Of a stretch of 64,000 nucleotides of DNA, positions 8,856-17,890 are shown piece by piece. A program made the position numbers and the translations under genes. The stretch comes from Peptostreptococcaceae bacterium. Its GTDB lineage: Bacteria; Bacillota; Clostridia; Peptostreptococcales; Peptostreptococcaceae. Location of the stretch: positions 1-64,000 of the forward strand of contig CABIZO010000008.1 in assembly GCA_902363255.1 (NCBI GenBank), read 5' to 3'. Positions within the stretch are counted from its first letter, which is position 1, and each line of letters begins with the position of its first letter. Under the pieces are notes generated by a model. The model worked only from the letters and a program-made list of their open reading frames with translations, had not been told where the DNA came from and searched no databases.

Positions 8856-9962
8856 TTATATATTTGAAGCTATCCTTACAGGAAGTAATAAATATATATA
8901 TTTAATACCATCAACTGGCTTAATTATACATGGATTAACATTAGTGGTAAATTCGATAAATATTTCTTCACTTTCTATATTTTTTAATCCTTCTAATAAA
9001 TATCTTGAGTTAAAAGCAATATCTAAGTAATCTCCCTCTAATTCTAAATCAACTTCTTCGTAAACATTACCTTTTTCAGTGTTAGATGTTATTGCCAGTG
9101 TATTATCTCTAATTGATAATTTTATTAGATTATTTCTTTCTGATTGTGATAATAAAGATGCTCTTTCTATACTATCAAGTAAGCTTCTAGTATTTAATTT
9201 AATCCTAGTATTATGTTCTCTTGGAAGTAATTTTTTATACTCAATAAATTCTCCATCTAATAATCTTGTTATTATTTTTGTTTCATTTATTATGAAAATA
9301 GCATTTTTATCATCAAATCCAATTTGAACTTGTTCTTCTGTGGATAAAAGACTATTTACATCATTTAAAGTTTTCCCTGGTATAATAACTTTTGCATTTG
9401 CATTTAAGTTTTCCACAGAACAACTTCTTACTGCAAGTCTATAACCATCTATAGCAACTAAGCTAACTTCACCATTTACTATTTCAAGTAGTTCTCCCAT
9501 TAAAACCGGCTTTGTTTGATCTTGAGATATTGCAAATACAGTTTGCTTAATCATGTTTTTTAGAATATCTTGTGGCACATTATATAAGTTATCTTTACTT
9601 ACGTTAGGTAACACAGGGTACTCCTCAGGGCTATCACCCTTGATTTTGAATTTTGAGTTTAAACAATTTATATAAACGTTATTATCATCATCTGTTTCAA
9701 TTTCTACAAATGAGTCAGGTAACTTTCTTATTATATCTCCAAATAATCTAGCATCTATAACAATGCTTCCTTCTTCAGCTATTTCTGCTTGTGCATAAGT
9801 TTCTATACCAATTTCTAAATCATATCCAGTTAAAACTATTTGATCACTTTTAGCGACTATTAGTATTCCTTTTAATAAGTCAAAGTTTGTTTTTCCATTA
9901 ATAGCTTTTTGTACAATACTTATTTTATGAGTTAATAGTTTTTGATTACAAATTATCTTCAA
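8856..9962 (-). CDS. dnaN: DNA polymerase III beta subunit (sliding clamp)
   Basis: 368 aa with three clamp domains of about 120 aa each; the C-terminus LLLPVRI is the typical clamp ending. It forms the dimeric ring that tethers polymerase III. The start is a TTG at 9960-9962 (MKIICNQ), supported by AAGGAGG upstream. A perfect DnaA box lies between that ribosome-binding site and the start codon. Second gene after dnaA. Confidence 0.97.
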   Translation of the reverse strand: MKIICNQKLLTHKISIVQKAINGKTNFDLLKGILIVAKSDQIVLTGYDLEIGIETYAQAEIAEEGSIVIDARLFGDIIRKLPDSFVEIETDDDNNVYINCLNSKFKIKGDSPEEYPVLPNVSKDNLYNVPQDILKNMIKQTVFAISQDQTKPVLMGELLEIVNGEVSLVAIDGYRLAVRSCSVENLNANAKVIIPGKTLNDVNSLLSTEEQVQIGFDDKNAIFIINETKIITRLLDGEFIEYKKLLPREHNTRIKLNTRSLLDSIERASLLSQSERNNLIKLSIRDNTLAITSNTEKGNVYEEVDLELEGDYLDIAFNSRYLLEGLKNIESEEIFIEFTTNVNPCIIKPVDGIKYIYLLLPVRIASNI

Positions 9963-10202
9963 TGTGGATAACCTCCTTGTAGCATTTTAATAAAAATATA
10001 TATAAAAACAATAGTAGTTGTAGTAGTAGGTGCTGTGGATAAAGTGGATAACTACTTGTATCCAAATAAAGCAAAAGATATTAACTTGTATACAAAATGT
10101 TAATATCTTATAAAAAACCTCTTAATTACATTGTGAACAAAATCTTAACAAAAAAATTATTAACATTACAGCATAGTTTATTAACAGACAAAATGTGAAT
10201 AA
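9963..10202. other. oriC part 2 (dnaA-dnaN): DnaA boxes, DnaA-trios and AT-rich unwinding region
   Basis: On the plus strand, TGTGGATAA occurs at 9963-9971 and 10034-10042, followed directly by a one-mismatch copy at 10043-10051. TGTGAATAA lies at 10194-10202. Left of the tandem pair, after the spacer GTGC, is a run of triplets TAG-TAG-TTG-TAG-TAG-TAG (10012-10029). It abuts an A/T-only stretch at about 9986-10010. This matches the basal unwinding system of Bacillus (DnaA boxes, short spacer, DnaA-trios, DUE), so strand opening is predicted at about 9986-10030. Confidence 0.85.
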
Positions 10203-10203
10203 T

Positions 10204-11523
10204 TTACCCTTTTAAATCTGAAATTATTTTATCAATTTTATCTTTTATTTGTTGATTTTCCTCGATATCCTTAGTTATCTTATCGTGAGCATGAATTACT
10301 GTTGTATGATCTCTTCCGCCGAACTCACTTCCTATTTTAGGTAATGATAAATCAGTAAGTTCACGACATATATACATTGCTATTTGTCTAGGATATGCTA
10401 TTGTTCTTGTTCTTTTTTTAGAATTAAAGTCGTCCATTTTTATATTAAAAGCTTCTGAAACTTTTTCTTTTATTCTATTTACTGTTATTTCTTCACTTTT
10501 TGGATTTGAAATTATATCCTTTAAAGCTTCAGTTGCAAGCTCAAGTGAAATATTTTTGTTTGTAAGAGATGAATAAGCAACTACTCTAGTTAGAGCACCT
10601 TCTAATTCTCTTATGTTTGATTTAATGTACTTAGCTATGTAAGTCATTACTTCATTAGGAACATTTATATTCTCTAATTGTGCTTTTTTTCTAAGTATAG
10701 CAATTCTCGTCTCGAAATCAGGTGGCTGAATATCAGTTATAAGCCCCATTTCAAATCTTGATCTTAATCTATCTTCTAATGTTGGTATTTCTTTTGGTGG
10801 TCTATCACTAGATATGATTATTTGTTTATTTGCTTCATGTAATGCATTAAATGTATGGAAAAATTCCTCTTGCGTTCCTTCTTTTCCAGCAATAAACTGT
10901 ATGTCATCTATTAATAGAACATCAACATTTCTATATTTATTTCTAAATTCTTCATTTTTATCATTTTTAATTGAGTTTATAAGCTCATTTGTAAATTTTT
11001 CTGAAGAAACATAAACAACTTTAGGATCTTCTTTTTGACACATTATATGATGCCCAATAGCGTGCATTAAATGTGTTTTTCCAAGACCAACTCCTCCGTA
11101 TAAAAACAAAGGATTATATGCTTTAGCTGGAGATTCAGCTACTGCTACACAAGCTGCATGGGCAAATCTATTACTATTACCTATAACAAAGGTATCAAAA
11201 GTATATTTAGGATTTAAATTGGGATAACTTTTTTTAATAGTAGTAGATTTATCTTCTTCATTAGTATCTTGTATTTCTTTTTCGTCTAAAATAAATTTAA
11301 TCTGATATTTTTTTAGGGATAATTGGCTTACACAACTTTCAATCAAGTTTAAGTATCTATTTTCAAGTATATTTTGTATAAATTCGTTGGGAGCCAAAAA
11401 AATAAGCTCATTAGATATTTGTTTTAAAGGTTTTATTTCTTTAAAAAAAGCATTAAAACTTGCTGTAGATACCTCACCTTTTATTAGTTGCAAAGTTTTT
11501 TCCCATAAAGAAACTATATCCAT
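10204..11523 (-). CDS. dnaA: Chromosomal replication initiator DnaA
   Basis: 439 aa from the chosen start (MDIVSLWEKTL). Domain I is N-terminal (about 1-80), then a short variable linker. The AAA+ domain has Walker A GGVGLGKTH, Walker B VLLIDDIQF and arginine-finger region EDRLRSRFEMG. Domain IV has the DnaA signature GRDHTTVIHAHDKI and binds DnaA boxes. A longer frame begins 13 codons upstream, but RBS CGGAGGT 8 nt before 11523 supports the shorter start. Confidence 0.97.
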   Translation of the reverse strand: MDIVSLWEKTLQLIKGEVSTASFNAFFKEIKPLKQISNELIFLAPNEFIQNILENRYLNLIESCVSQLSLKKYQIKFILDEKEIQDTNEEDKSTTIKKSYPNLNPKYTFDTFVIGNSNRFAHAACVAVAESPAKAYNPLFLYGGVGLGKTHLMHAIGHHIMCQKEDPKVVYVSSEKFTNELINSIKNDKNEEFRNKYRNVDVLLIDDIQFIAGKEGTQEEFFHTFNALHEANKQIIISSDRPPKEIPTLEDRLRSRFEMGLITDIQPPDFETRIAILRKKAQLENINVPNEVMTYIAKYIKSNIRELEGALTRVVAYSSLTNKNISLELATEALKDIISNPKSEEITVNRIKEKVSEAFNIKMDDFNSKKRTRTIAYPRQIAMYICRELTDLSLPKIGSEFGGRDHTTVIHAHDKITKDIEENQQIKDKIDKIISDLKG

Positions 11524-11552
11524 AAGTATAAACCTCCGAACTAAATAATTAA

Positions 11553-11920
11553 CATTTTCCACAAAGTTATTAACAAAAGTTGACGAACGATAAGTAAATA
11601 AAAATATAAAATTTAACTTTGGGATAAAATGTGGATAACATCTTAATAAATAAAATTATCAAAAAGAATTTAAAGGATATAAACAGGCTGTATATAAACT
11701 TATAAATAGTAAAATATATAGTAAAAACTTTTCATTTACTCAATTATTGTCTAAGATATGAAAACTTATTCACAATTTAATCCACAGATTGTGAATAAGT
11801 TTAATATGTTATTATTTATTATTAACATTATCAACAAGTATATTTATAATATCAGAATATATGTCAAACTTCAATATGTTATGATTAAATTATCCACAAT
11901 TATGTCGCATTGTGAATAAT
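11553..11920. other. oriC part 1 (upstream of dnaA): DnaA-box cluster
   Basis: Within the 644-bp gap between dnaA and rpmH are DnaA boxes and near-boxes: TTTTCCACA 11555-11563, TGTGGATAA 11630-11638, TTATTCACA 11766-11774, TAATCCACA 11778-11786, TGTGAATAA 11790-11798, TTATCCACA 11890-11898 and TGTGAATAA 11911-11919. Surroundings are strongly A/T-rich. With the dnaA-dnaN cluster this forms a bipartite origin like those of B. subtilis and C. difficile. No gene is seen between 11524 and 12167. The dnaA promoter must lie here but was not convincingly identified. Confidence 0.85.
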
Positions 11921-12059
11921 TTAATCAACAATGAAAAAAATAAAAGAAATTACATTATATATAGGAATAATATATATATTTTTGGGAACTATGGATTTTA
12001 AGATTAAAAAAAGAATAAATATCCAAGATTAATTTAAGATTTAATGGCTATAAAACACG

Positions 12060-12088
12060 TTGACAACAAATATAAAAGGATTTATAAT
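12060..12088 (+). promoter_or_regulatory. rpmH promoter
   Basis: Perfect consensus TTGACA (12060-12065), 17-nt spacer, TATAAT (12083-12088), about 80 nt before rpmH. Confidence 0.85.
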
Positions 12089-12167
12089 AATATGTGTTAT
12101 GTTTACTTTGACAGTAAAGTTATTATTTTTATAAACGGAAAAAAATTGTGAAAGGCGGTGCAATAGA

Positions 12168-12302
12168 ATGAAAAGAACTTATCAGCCAAAAAAGAGACAA
12201 AGAAAAAAAGAGCATGGATTCAGAAAAAGAATGAAAACTTCTAACGGAAGAAATGTTTTAAAAAGAAGAAGATCTAAAGGAAGAAATAGATTAACTCATT
12301 AA
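12168..12302 (+). CDS. rpmH: 50S ribosomal protein L34
   Basis: A 44-aa, highly basic protein beginning MKRTYQPKKRQRKKEHGFRK and ending KGRNRLTH, the typical L34 sequence and length. It is a structural component of the large ribosomal subunit. RBS AAAGGCGG lies about 10 nt upstream. It is the first plus-strand gene to the right of oriC and is followed by a terminator, then rnpA, the conserved bacterial order. Confidence 0.97.
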   Translation: MKRTYQPKKRQRKKEHGFRKRMKTSNGRNVLKRRRSKGRNRLTH

Positions 12303-12307
12303 TAATT

Positions 12308-12337
12308 AAAAAGGCCGCTTTAATAGTGGCCTTTTTA
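12308..12337 (+). terminator. Terminator between rpmH and rnpA
   Basis: AAAAGGCC ... GGCCTTTTT hairpin just after rpmH with a T-run. Partial readthrough could lower rnpA expression relative to L34. Confidence 0.8.
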
Positions 12338-12377
12338 TGTAACTTATTACATAGCTGTGTTTACGGAGGATATTAAT

Positions 12378-12719
12378 ATGAACTTTAAAGAAACACAAGG
12401 CTTAAAAAAAGATTCAGATTTTAGGACAGTTTATAGATATGGAAAATCTATAGCCAATAGATTATTAGTTATGTATACGCTTCCAAATAAGTCAAAGAAT
12501 AATCGTGTTGGTATATCCGTTTCAAAAAAAGTCGGTAAAGCCAATGTTCGAAATAAAGCTAGAAGAAGAATAAAAGAATCATATAGATTAAATATAGATG
12601 GTAATATAAAATCTGGCTATGACATAGTATTTATAGCTAGAATTGCCATAAAAGATGCTGAGTATGTTGAAGTAGAAAAGGCAATGAAGCATTTAATAAA
12701 AAAGGCAAATTTATTTTAA
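12378..12719 (+). CDS. rnpA: Ribonuclease P protein component
   Basis: 113 aa from the chosen ATG (MNFKETQGLKKDSDFRTVY). The RNR signature KKVGKANVRNKARRRIKES (about 50-68) is the RNA-contacting helix. It binds the M1-type RNA to process the 5' ends of tRNA precursors. The frame extends 7 codons upstream to an ATG, but RBS GGAGG at 12365 lies within that extension, so 12378 is used. It precedes yidD and yidC as in other Firmicutes. Confidence 0.96.
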   Translation: MNFKETQGLKKDSDFRTVYRYGKSIANRLLVMYTLPNKSKNNRVGISVSKKVGKANVRNKARRRIKESYRLNIDGNIKSGYDIVFIARIAIKDAEYVEVEKAMKHLIKKANLF

Positions 12720-12761
12720 AAACTATACATATTAATAACATCTATTTTATGGAGGTTAAAA

Positions 12762-13016
12762 TTGTTGAATAAAATAGTATATATATTGAAGGAAATAAAT
12801 GCATGTTTATCGAAATTATGTATTTACTTAATAAGATTTTATCAGAAGTATATATCTCCTTTGAAGGGACCAACGTGTAGGTTTTATCCTACTTGCTCCC
12901 AATATGCAATAGAAGCTTTCAAAAAATATGGATTGTTTAAAGGTATGTATTTGTCAATAAAAAGGGTTTTAAAGTGTCATCCATTTCATCCAGGAGGATA
13001 TGATCCTCTAAAATAA
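12762..13016 (+). CDS. yidD: Membrane protein insertion efficiency factor YidD
   Basis: 84 aa with the family core: RFYQKYISPLKGPTCRFYPTCSQYA and IKRVLKCHPFHPGGYDPL, including the conserved cysteines. It sits between rnpA and yidC, where it aids membrane protein insertion. The start is one of two tandem TTG codons (12762 or 12765) behind GGAGG. Normal length is about 70-85 aa. Confidence 0.93.
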   Translation: MLNKIVYILKEINACLSKLCIYLIRFYQKYISPLKGPTCRFYPTCSQYAIEAFKKYGLFKGMYLSIKRVLKCHPFHPGGYDPLK

Positions 13017-13038
13017 GCGTACTTTAGGAGGTATACAA

Positions 13039-13788
13039 TTGAGCATTATAAGTAATTTATTAGGTCATATACTTAGAGTTATTTTTGAGTTTGTGAATAA
13101 TTATGGACTGTCTATAGTTGTATTTACGCTATTTGTAAGATTATTATTAGTTCCTTTAATGGTAAAACAAATAAAATCTCAAAAAGCAATGCAAGACATC
13201 CAACCTAAAATAAAGGAAATTCAAGAAAAATATAAAAATAAGCCAGAAAAACAGCAAGAAGAGCTAATGAAAATTTATCAAGAAGCAAAGATTAATCCAC
13301 TAGCTGGTTGTTTGCCATTATTAATACAAATGCCTATTTTAATAGGACTATTTAATGTATTAAGAGAACCTGTCAAATATGGTGTATTTACAAATCCAGA
13401 TATGGCAGCACAAGCAGCACAAGCAGGTTTCTTATGGATAAAAGATATTTCTGCAACAGGAAGTATCAGTCTAGCATTACTTTCAGGTATAAGTGCTTAC
13501 TTCATGCAAAAAATGATGACTACAGGGGATGAGCAAACTGAAAATATGATGAAAAGTATGACGTATGTAATGGCTGCAATGTCATTATTCTGGGGATATA
13601 CTTTCCAAGCAGGTCTTGCGATATATTGGATAACAAGTAACTTGTTCTCTATAGCTCAATATCAATTAATAACAAGTCCTTTAAAAGCTAAACTGGCTGA
13701 TTCTAAGGAGGCAGTAGTTAAAGATGAAAAATCAGGAAAACCTAACAGCGATGCAAAGTCAAACAAAAAAGATAGAAATAAGAAGTAA
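13039..13788 (+). CDS. yidC: Membrane protein insertase YidC/Oxa1
   Basis: 249 aa with five predicted membrane segments. The first carries the conserved groove arginine (FTLFVRLLLVPL, Arg about 35), followed by a cytoplasmic helical hairpin (QPKIKEIQEKYKNKPEK) and INPLAGCLPLLIQMPILIGLF. The basic C-terminal tail is typical. No lipoprotein-type signal peptide is visible. TTG start behind AGGAGG. It inserts and folds membrane proteins. Its 3' end overlaps jag by 65 bp. Confidence 0.95.
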   Translation: MSIISNLLGHILRVIFEFVNNYGLSIVVFTLFVRLLLVPLMVKQIKSQKAMQDIQPKIKEIQEKYKNKPEKQQEELMKIYQEAKINPLAGCLPLLIQMPILIGLFNVLREPVKYGVFTNPDMAAQAAQAGFLWIKDISATGSISLALLSGISAYFMQKMMTTGDEQTENMMKSMTYVMAAMSLFWGYTFQAGLAIYWITSNLFSIAQYQLITSPLKAKLADSKEAVVKDEKSGKPNSDAKSNKKDRNKK

Positions 13789-14389
13789 ATCTAAAGAAGA
13801 AGCGATTCAATCGGCATTACTGGAATTAGGTGTTGAAGAAAAAGACATTGAAGTAGCGGTTATTCAAAATCCTTCTAAGGGGTTTCTAGGATTCCTAGGT
13901 GCTAAGGATGGAATATATGAAGTAACTGTAATAAAAAAAGAAGAAATAGAAATTGCTAAGGAATTTATAGAAAATATTCTATTGAAATCTAAGATAAATG
14001 CTAAGGTTAATGCTACCCAAGAGGATAATTTAATTAAAATTAGCATTGAAGGAAAAGAAGCTACTTGTTTAATTGGAAGAAGAGGAGAAACTCTTGATGC
14101 AGTACAATTTTTAACAGGACTAGCTTTAAATAAAATCAACAAAGATTCTAACATGAGAGTACTAGTTGATATTGAAAATTATAGAAATAAAAGAGAAGAG
14201 TCATTAGTTAGATATGCTAGAAAAGTTGCTCGTGAAGTAGCAAAAACTAGAAGAACAAAAAAATTAGACTATATGAATCCTTATGAAAGAAGAATAGTTC
14301 ATTCAGCTTTACAAAATGATAAGTATGTAATTACATATAGTGAAGGAACAGATCCATATAGAAGACTAGTGATTGAATATAAAAGATAA
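13724..14389 (+). CDS. jag: RNA-binding protein Jag/KhpB/EloR
   Basis: 221 aa. An N-terminal Jag domain (about 15-65, SKEEAIQSALLELGVEEKDIEV...NPSKGFLGFLGAK) is followed by a KH domain with GRRGETLDAVQFL (GxxG loop, about 128-140) and a C-terminal R3H domain (NPYERRIVHSAL). The family binds RNA with KhpA and influences cell elongation in streptococci. It starts inside the yidC coding region with GGAGG upstream, so the two are coupled. Confidence 0.93.
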   Translation: MKNQENLTAMQSQTKKIEIRSKSKEEAIQSALLELGVEEKDIEVAVIQNPSKGFLGFLGAKDGIYEVTVIKKEEIEIAKEFIENILLKSKINAKVNATQEDNLIKISIEGKEATCLIGRRGETLDAVQFLTGLALNKINKDSNMRVLVDIENYRNKREESLVRYARKVAREVAKTRRTKKLDYMNPYERRIVHSALQNDKYVITYSEGTDPYRRLVIEYKR

Positions 14390-14395
14390 ATGATA

Positions 14396-14434
14396 AAATT
14401 AAAACCTCCTAATATTTAGGGGGTTTAATTTTTG
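14396..14434 (+). terminator. Terminator after jag
   Basis: AAATTAAAACCTCC (14396-14409) pairs with GGGGGTTTAATTT followed by TTTG. It ends the rnpA-jag cluster. Confidence 0.8.
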
Positions 14435-14522
14435 TAATTTATTTAATATAATGATAAAATTAAGATTATAATTTTAATTATTAGTTAAGAATTTAAAATA
14501 GATTAATTATAGAGGTGATATT

Positions 14523-15902
14523 ATGTTTATAGATGATACTATAGCAGCGATTGCAACTGCACCAGGAGAGGGTGGAATAGGCATAATAAGAATTAGTGGA
14601 AGTAAGGCCCTTACAGTGGCACAGGAAATATTTAAATCTGTATCAGGAAAAGATATATCAGATTATAATACTCGTACTCTTATATATGGTCATATATTTG
14701 ATGGTGATAAAAAGATAGACGAAGTATTGCTTGCTTTTATGAAAGGACCTAATTCTTATACAGCGGAAGATGTAATAGAAATAAATTGTCACGGTGGATT
14801 TATTTCGGTAAAAAAAATATTAGAACTAATATTAAGTAAGGATGTAAGGCTTGCTGATGAAGGTGAGTTTACTAAGAGAGCATTCTTAAATGGTAGAATA
14901 GATTTATCTCAAGCAGAGGCTGTAATTGATGTAATTAAAGCCAAAACAGATAAAGCTCAAGAAGTGGCTCAAAGTCATTTAAGTGGTTCATTAGCTAATA
15001 AAATTAAAGAATTGAGATTTAAAGTAACGGAAGTTTTAGCCCATTTAGAGGTTTCAATAGATTTTGCAGAAGAAGATGTTGAAGAAATAACATATGCTAT
15101 GTTAACGGATAATGCTGAAGGCCTAAGAAGTGAAATAAAGGCATTATATGATTCTGCAGAAAGTGGAAAAGTTTTAAGGGATGGACTAAAAACAGTTATA
15201 GTTGGGAAACCAAATGTAGGTAAATCGTCATTACTAAACTATATTTTAGGAGAAAATAGAGCTATCGTTACGGAAATAGCTGGAACGACAAGAGATGTTA
15301 TAGAAGAGTTCGTTAATATAAAAGGAATTCCTCTAAAAATAGTTGATACAGCAGGCATTAGAGAAACAGAAGATATAGTTGAAAAGATAGGTGTAGAAAA
15401 ATCTAGGGAATCATTTAACTCGGCTGACTTAGTAATAATAGTAATAGATGGTTCAAAAGAATTATCTACAGAAGATAGAGAAATATTAGAACAAGCAGTA
15501 GATAAAAAGACTATTGTACTATTAAATAAGAATGACCTTGATCAAGTTGTATCAGAGGAAGAAATAACTAAATATGTTGACAAAGATAGTATAATAAAAA
15601 TATCAGCACTAAAGAACGAAGGAATTGAAGAAGTTCATAATAAAATAGAATCTATGGTATTTAAAGGTGATGTAAGAAGTAGTTCAAGCGTTGTTGTTAC
15701 AAACTCTAGACACAAGGATGCTTTACTAAAGGCATATAACTCAATAAATGATGCCATAGCAGGAATAGAACAAAGATTACCTTATGATTTCATAGAAGTT
15801 GATTTCAAGAATATATGGGATTATTTAGGGTATATAAATGGAGATACAGTACAGGAAGATTTATTAGATACTATATTCGCAAACTTCTGTATAGGAAAAT
15901 AA
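14523..15902 (+). CDS. mnmE: tRNA-5-carboxymethylaminomethyl-U34 GTPase MnmE
   Basis: 459 aa. N-terminal formyl-tetrahydrofolate-binding domain (DTIAAIATAPGEGGIGIIRISG), a helical domain, an inserted G domain (G1 GKPNVGKSSLLN near 225; G3 DTAGIRET; G4 NKND) and the invariant C-terminus CIGK. With MnmG it modifies wobble uridine of certain tRNAs. RBS AGAGGTG upstream. Confidence 0.97.
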   Translation: MFIDDTIAAIATAPGEGGIGIIRISGSKALTVAQEIFKSVSGKDISDYNTRTLIYGHIFDGDKKIDEVLLAFMKGPNSYTAEDVIEINCHGGFISVKKILELILSKDVRLADEGEFTKRAFLNGRIDLSQAEAVIDVIKAKTDKAQEVAQSHLSGSLANKIKELRFKVTEVLAHLEVSIDFAEEDVEEITYAMLTDNAEGLRSEIKALYDSAESGKVLRDGLKTVIVGKPNVGKSSLLNYILGENRAIVTEIAGTTRDVIEEFVNIKGIPLKIVDTAGIRETEDIVEKIGVEKSRESFNSADLVIIVIDGSKELSTEDREILEQAVDKKTIVLLNKNDLDQVVSEEEITKYVDKDSIIKISALKNEGIEEVHNKIESMVFKGDVRSSSSVVVTNSRHKDALLKAYNSINDAIAGIEQRLPYDFIEVDFKNIWDYLGYINGDTVQEDLLDTIFANFCIGK

Positions 15903-15957
15903 AAAAATAAACTTAAATAAAGTTACTTTATAAATGAAACGATTAATAATATATTAA

Positions 15958-15973
15958 CGTTTAACGTGAAACA
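15958..15973. other. parS-like site between mnmE and mnmG
   Basis: The 16-mer CGTTTAACGTGAAACA matches 14 of 16 positions of the Bacillus parS consensus TGTTNCACGTGAAACA, including the whole right half. It lies 72 bp before mnmG and within about 4 kb of parA/parB. ParB proteins spread from such sites near the origin. A search of the whole window by eye found only one weaker relative (near 33383, 13/16). Confidence 0.55.
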
Positions 15974-15994
15974 TTGTTTAAGAAAGGAGAAATC

Positions 15995-17890
15995 ATGCAA
16001 ACATATAACGCAGGAAATTATGATGTAATTGTTGTTGGAGCAGGTCATGCAGGTTGTGAAGCAGCGCTTGCTACATCAAGAATGGGTCATAAAACATTGA
16101 TAATAACATTAACATTAGATTCAATTGGAATGATGCCATGTAATCCATCTATAGGTGGAACAGGTAAAGGGCAATTAGTTAGAGAAATAGATGCCCTTGG
16201 TGGAGAAATGGGTATAAATATAGATAAGACATTTATACAAAGTAGAATGTTAAATACAGCAAAAGGACCAGCAGTACATTCTTTAAGAGCTCAAGCTGAT
16301 AAGTTTAAATATCACACAGAAATGAAGAAAACTCTTGAAAACGAACCTAATCTTGATATAGCGATGGATGAGGTTGTAGATATACTTCATGATGGAAAAG
16401 TTGTAACAGGAGTTGTGACTAAGCTAGGGTGTGCTTATAATGCGAAGGCAGTTATACTAGCAACAGGAGTTTATTTAAATTCATTAATTTATATAGGAGA
16501 AGGTACGTTTAAAGAAGGTCCTAATGGATTAGGGTATGCTGCCTCTTTAACAGATAGATTAGTTGACCTAGGTTTAAATATGAGAAGATTTAAGACTGGT
16601 ACTCCTGCTAGAATACACAGAGATAGTATCGATTTTTCTCAAATGGAAATCCAAGAAGGTGATGAAAAAATAACACCATTTTCTTTCATGAGTGAAAACT
16701 TAGAAATAGATCAAATACCTTGTCACTTAGCTAGAACTAATACGGATACTCATAAGGTTATATTAGATAACATAGAGAGATCAGCAATGTATAGTGGTAA
16801 AGTTAATGCTACTGGAGCTAGATATTGTCCATCAATAGAAGATAAAGTTGTAAGATTTAGTGATAAAGAATCGCATCAAACATTTATTGAACCAGAAGGG
16901 TTAAATACAAAGGAAATGTACATCCAAGGTATATCAACAAGTTTACCTTTTGAAGTACAAGTTCAAATATACAAGTCAATGAAGGGACTTGAAAATGCTC
17001 AAATCATGAGACCAGCTTATGCTATAGAATATGACTGTATAGACCCAACACAATTAAAGGCTACTTTAGAAATAAAGGTAACAGAAAACTTATATAGTGC
17101 AGGACAATTCAATGGTACTTCAGGATATGAAGAAGCAGCAGCTCAAGGTTTAATAGCAGGTATAAACGCTGCGCTAAAAATAGAAGGTAAAGATCCATTT
17201 ATATTAGATAGATCAGAAGGATATATAGGAGTTCTTATAGATGATTTAGTAACGAAAGGAACTAATGAACCATATAGAATGATGACTTCTAGAGCCGAAT
17301 ATAGATTATACTTAAGACAAGATAATGCAGATATGAGACTTACTGAAAAAGGTCATGATATAGGTCTTGTTAAAGAAGATAGATATGAAAGATATCTTCA
17401 TAAAAAAGCAGAAGTTGAAAAGGAATTAGATAGGTTAAAAACAGAAAGAGTTACACCAAAAGAAGTTAATCATATATTAGCAGAGGTTGGCGGTTCAGAA
17501 ATAAAAGTTGGTTTATCATTATATGAATTCTTAAAACGTCCAGAAGTAACTTACAGCATTTTAGAACAAATCGGAAAAGGTGCTGGAGATGAAGTATCTG
17601 AGGATGTTAAAGAACAATGTGTGATTATGTCTAAATACGAAGGATATATAGATAAACAATTAAAACAAATAGATCAATTTAAAAAATTAGAAAATAGAAA
17701 ACTTCCTGAGGATATAAATTATGCTTCAATCGATGGATTAAGACTAGAAGCTAGACAAAAACTAGACGCTATAAAACCAGTATCTATCGGACAGGCTTCT
17801 CGTATCTCAGGTGTATCTCCTGCAGATATATCAGTTTTACTTATTTACTTAGAACAAATAAGAAAAACTAGAGGAGGAAGTAATGAATAA
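15995..17890 (+). CDS. mnmG: tRNA uridine-5-carboxymethylaminomethyl modification enzyme MnmG
   Basis: 631 aa, FAD-binding. N-terminal GAGHAGCEAALATSRMG dinucleotide motif and the GidA signature GPNCRPS-equivalent region (CPSIEDKVVRFSDKESHQTFIEPEG). It partners MnmE in tRNA wobble modification. The frame extends 7 codons to an upstream TTG, but AAGGAG 8 nt before the ATG at 15995 marks the real start. It overlaps rsmG by 8 bp. Confidence 0.97.
   Translation: MQTYNAGNYDVIVVGAGHAGCEAALATSRMGHKTLIITLTLDSIGMMPCNPSIGGTGKGQLVREIDALGGEMGINIDKTFIQSRMLNTAKGPAVHSLRAQADKFKYHTEMKKTLENEPNLDIAMDEVVDILHDGKVVTGVVTKLGCAYNAKAVILATGVYLNSLIYIGEGTFKEGPNGLGYAASLTDRLVDLGLNMRRFKTGTPARIHRDSIDFSQMEIQEGDEKITPFSFMSENLEIDQIPCHLARTNTDTHKVILDNIERSAMYSGKVNATGARYCPSIEDKVVRFSDKESHQTFIEPEGLNTKEMYIQGISTSLPFEVQVQIYKSMKGLENAQIMRPAYAIEYDCIDPTQLKATLEIKVTENLYSAGQFNGTSGYEEAAAQGLIAGINAALKIEGKDPFILDRSEGYIGVLIDDLVTKGTNEPYRMMTSRAEYRLYLRQDNADMRLTEKGHDIGLVKEDRYERYLHKKAEVEKELDRLKTERVTPKEVNHILAEVGGSEIKVGLSLYEFLKRPEVTYSILEQIGKGAGDEVSEDVKEQCVIMSKYEGYIDKQLKQIDQFKKLENRKLPEDINYASIDGLRLEARQKLDAIKPVSIGQASRISGVSPADISVLLIYLEQIRKTRGGSNE

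Noticed and set aside
11843..11867. Possible dnaA promoter on the minus strand (TTGACA at 11862-11867)
   Set aside because: The -35 is perfect but no -10 with acceptable spacing follows, so I did not call it.
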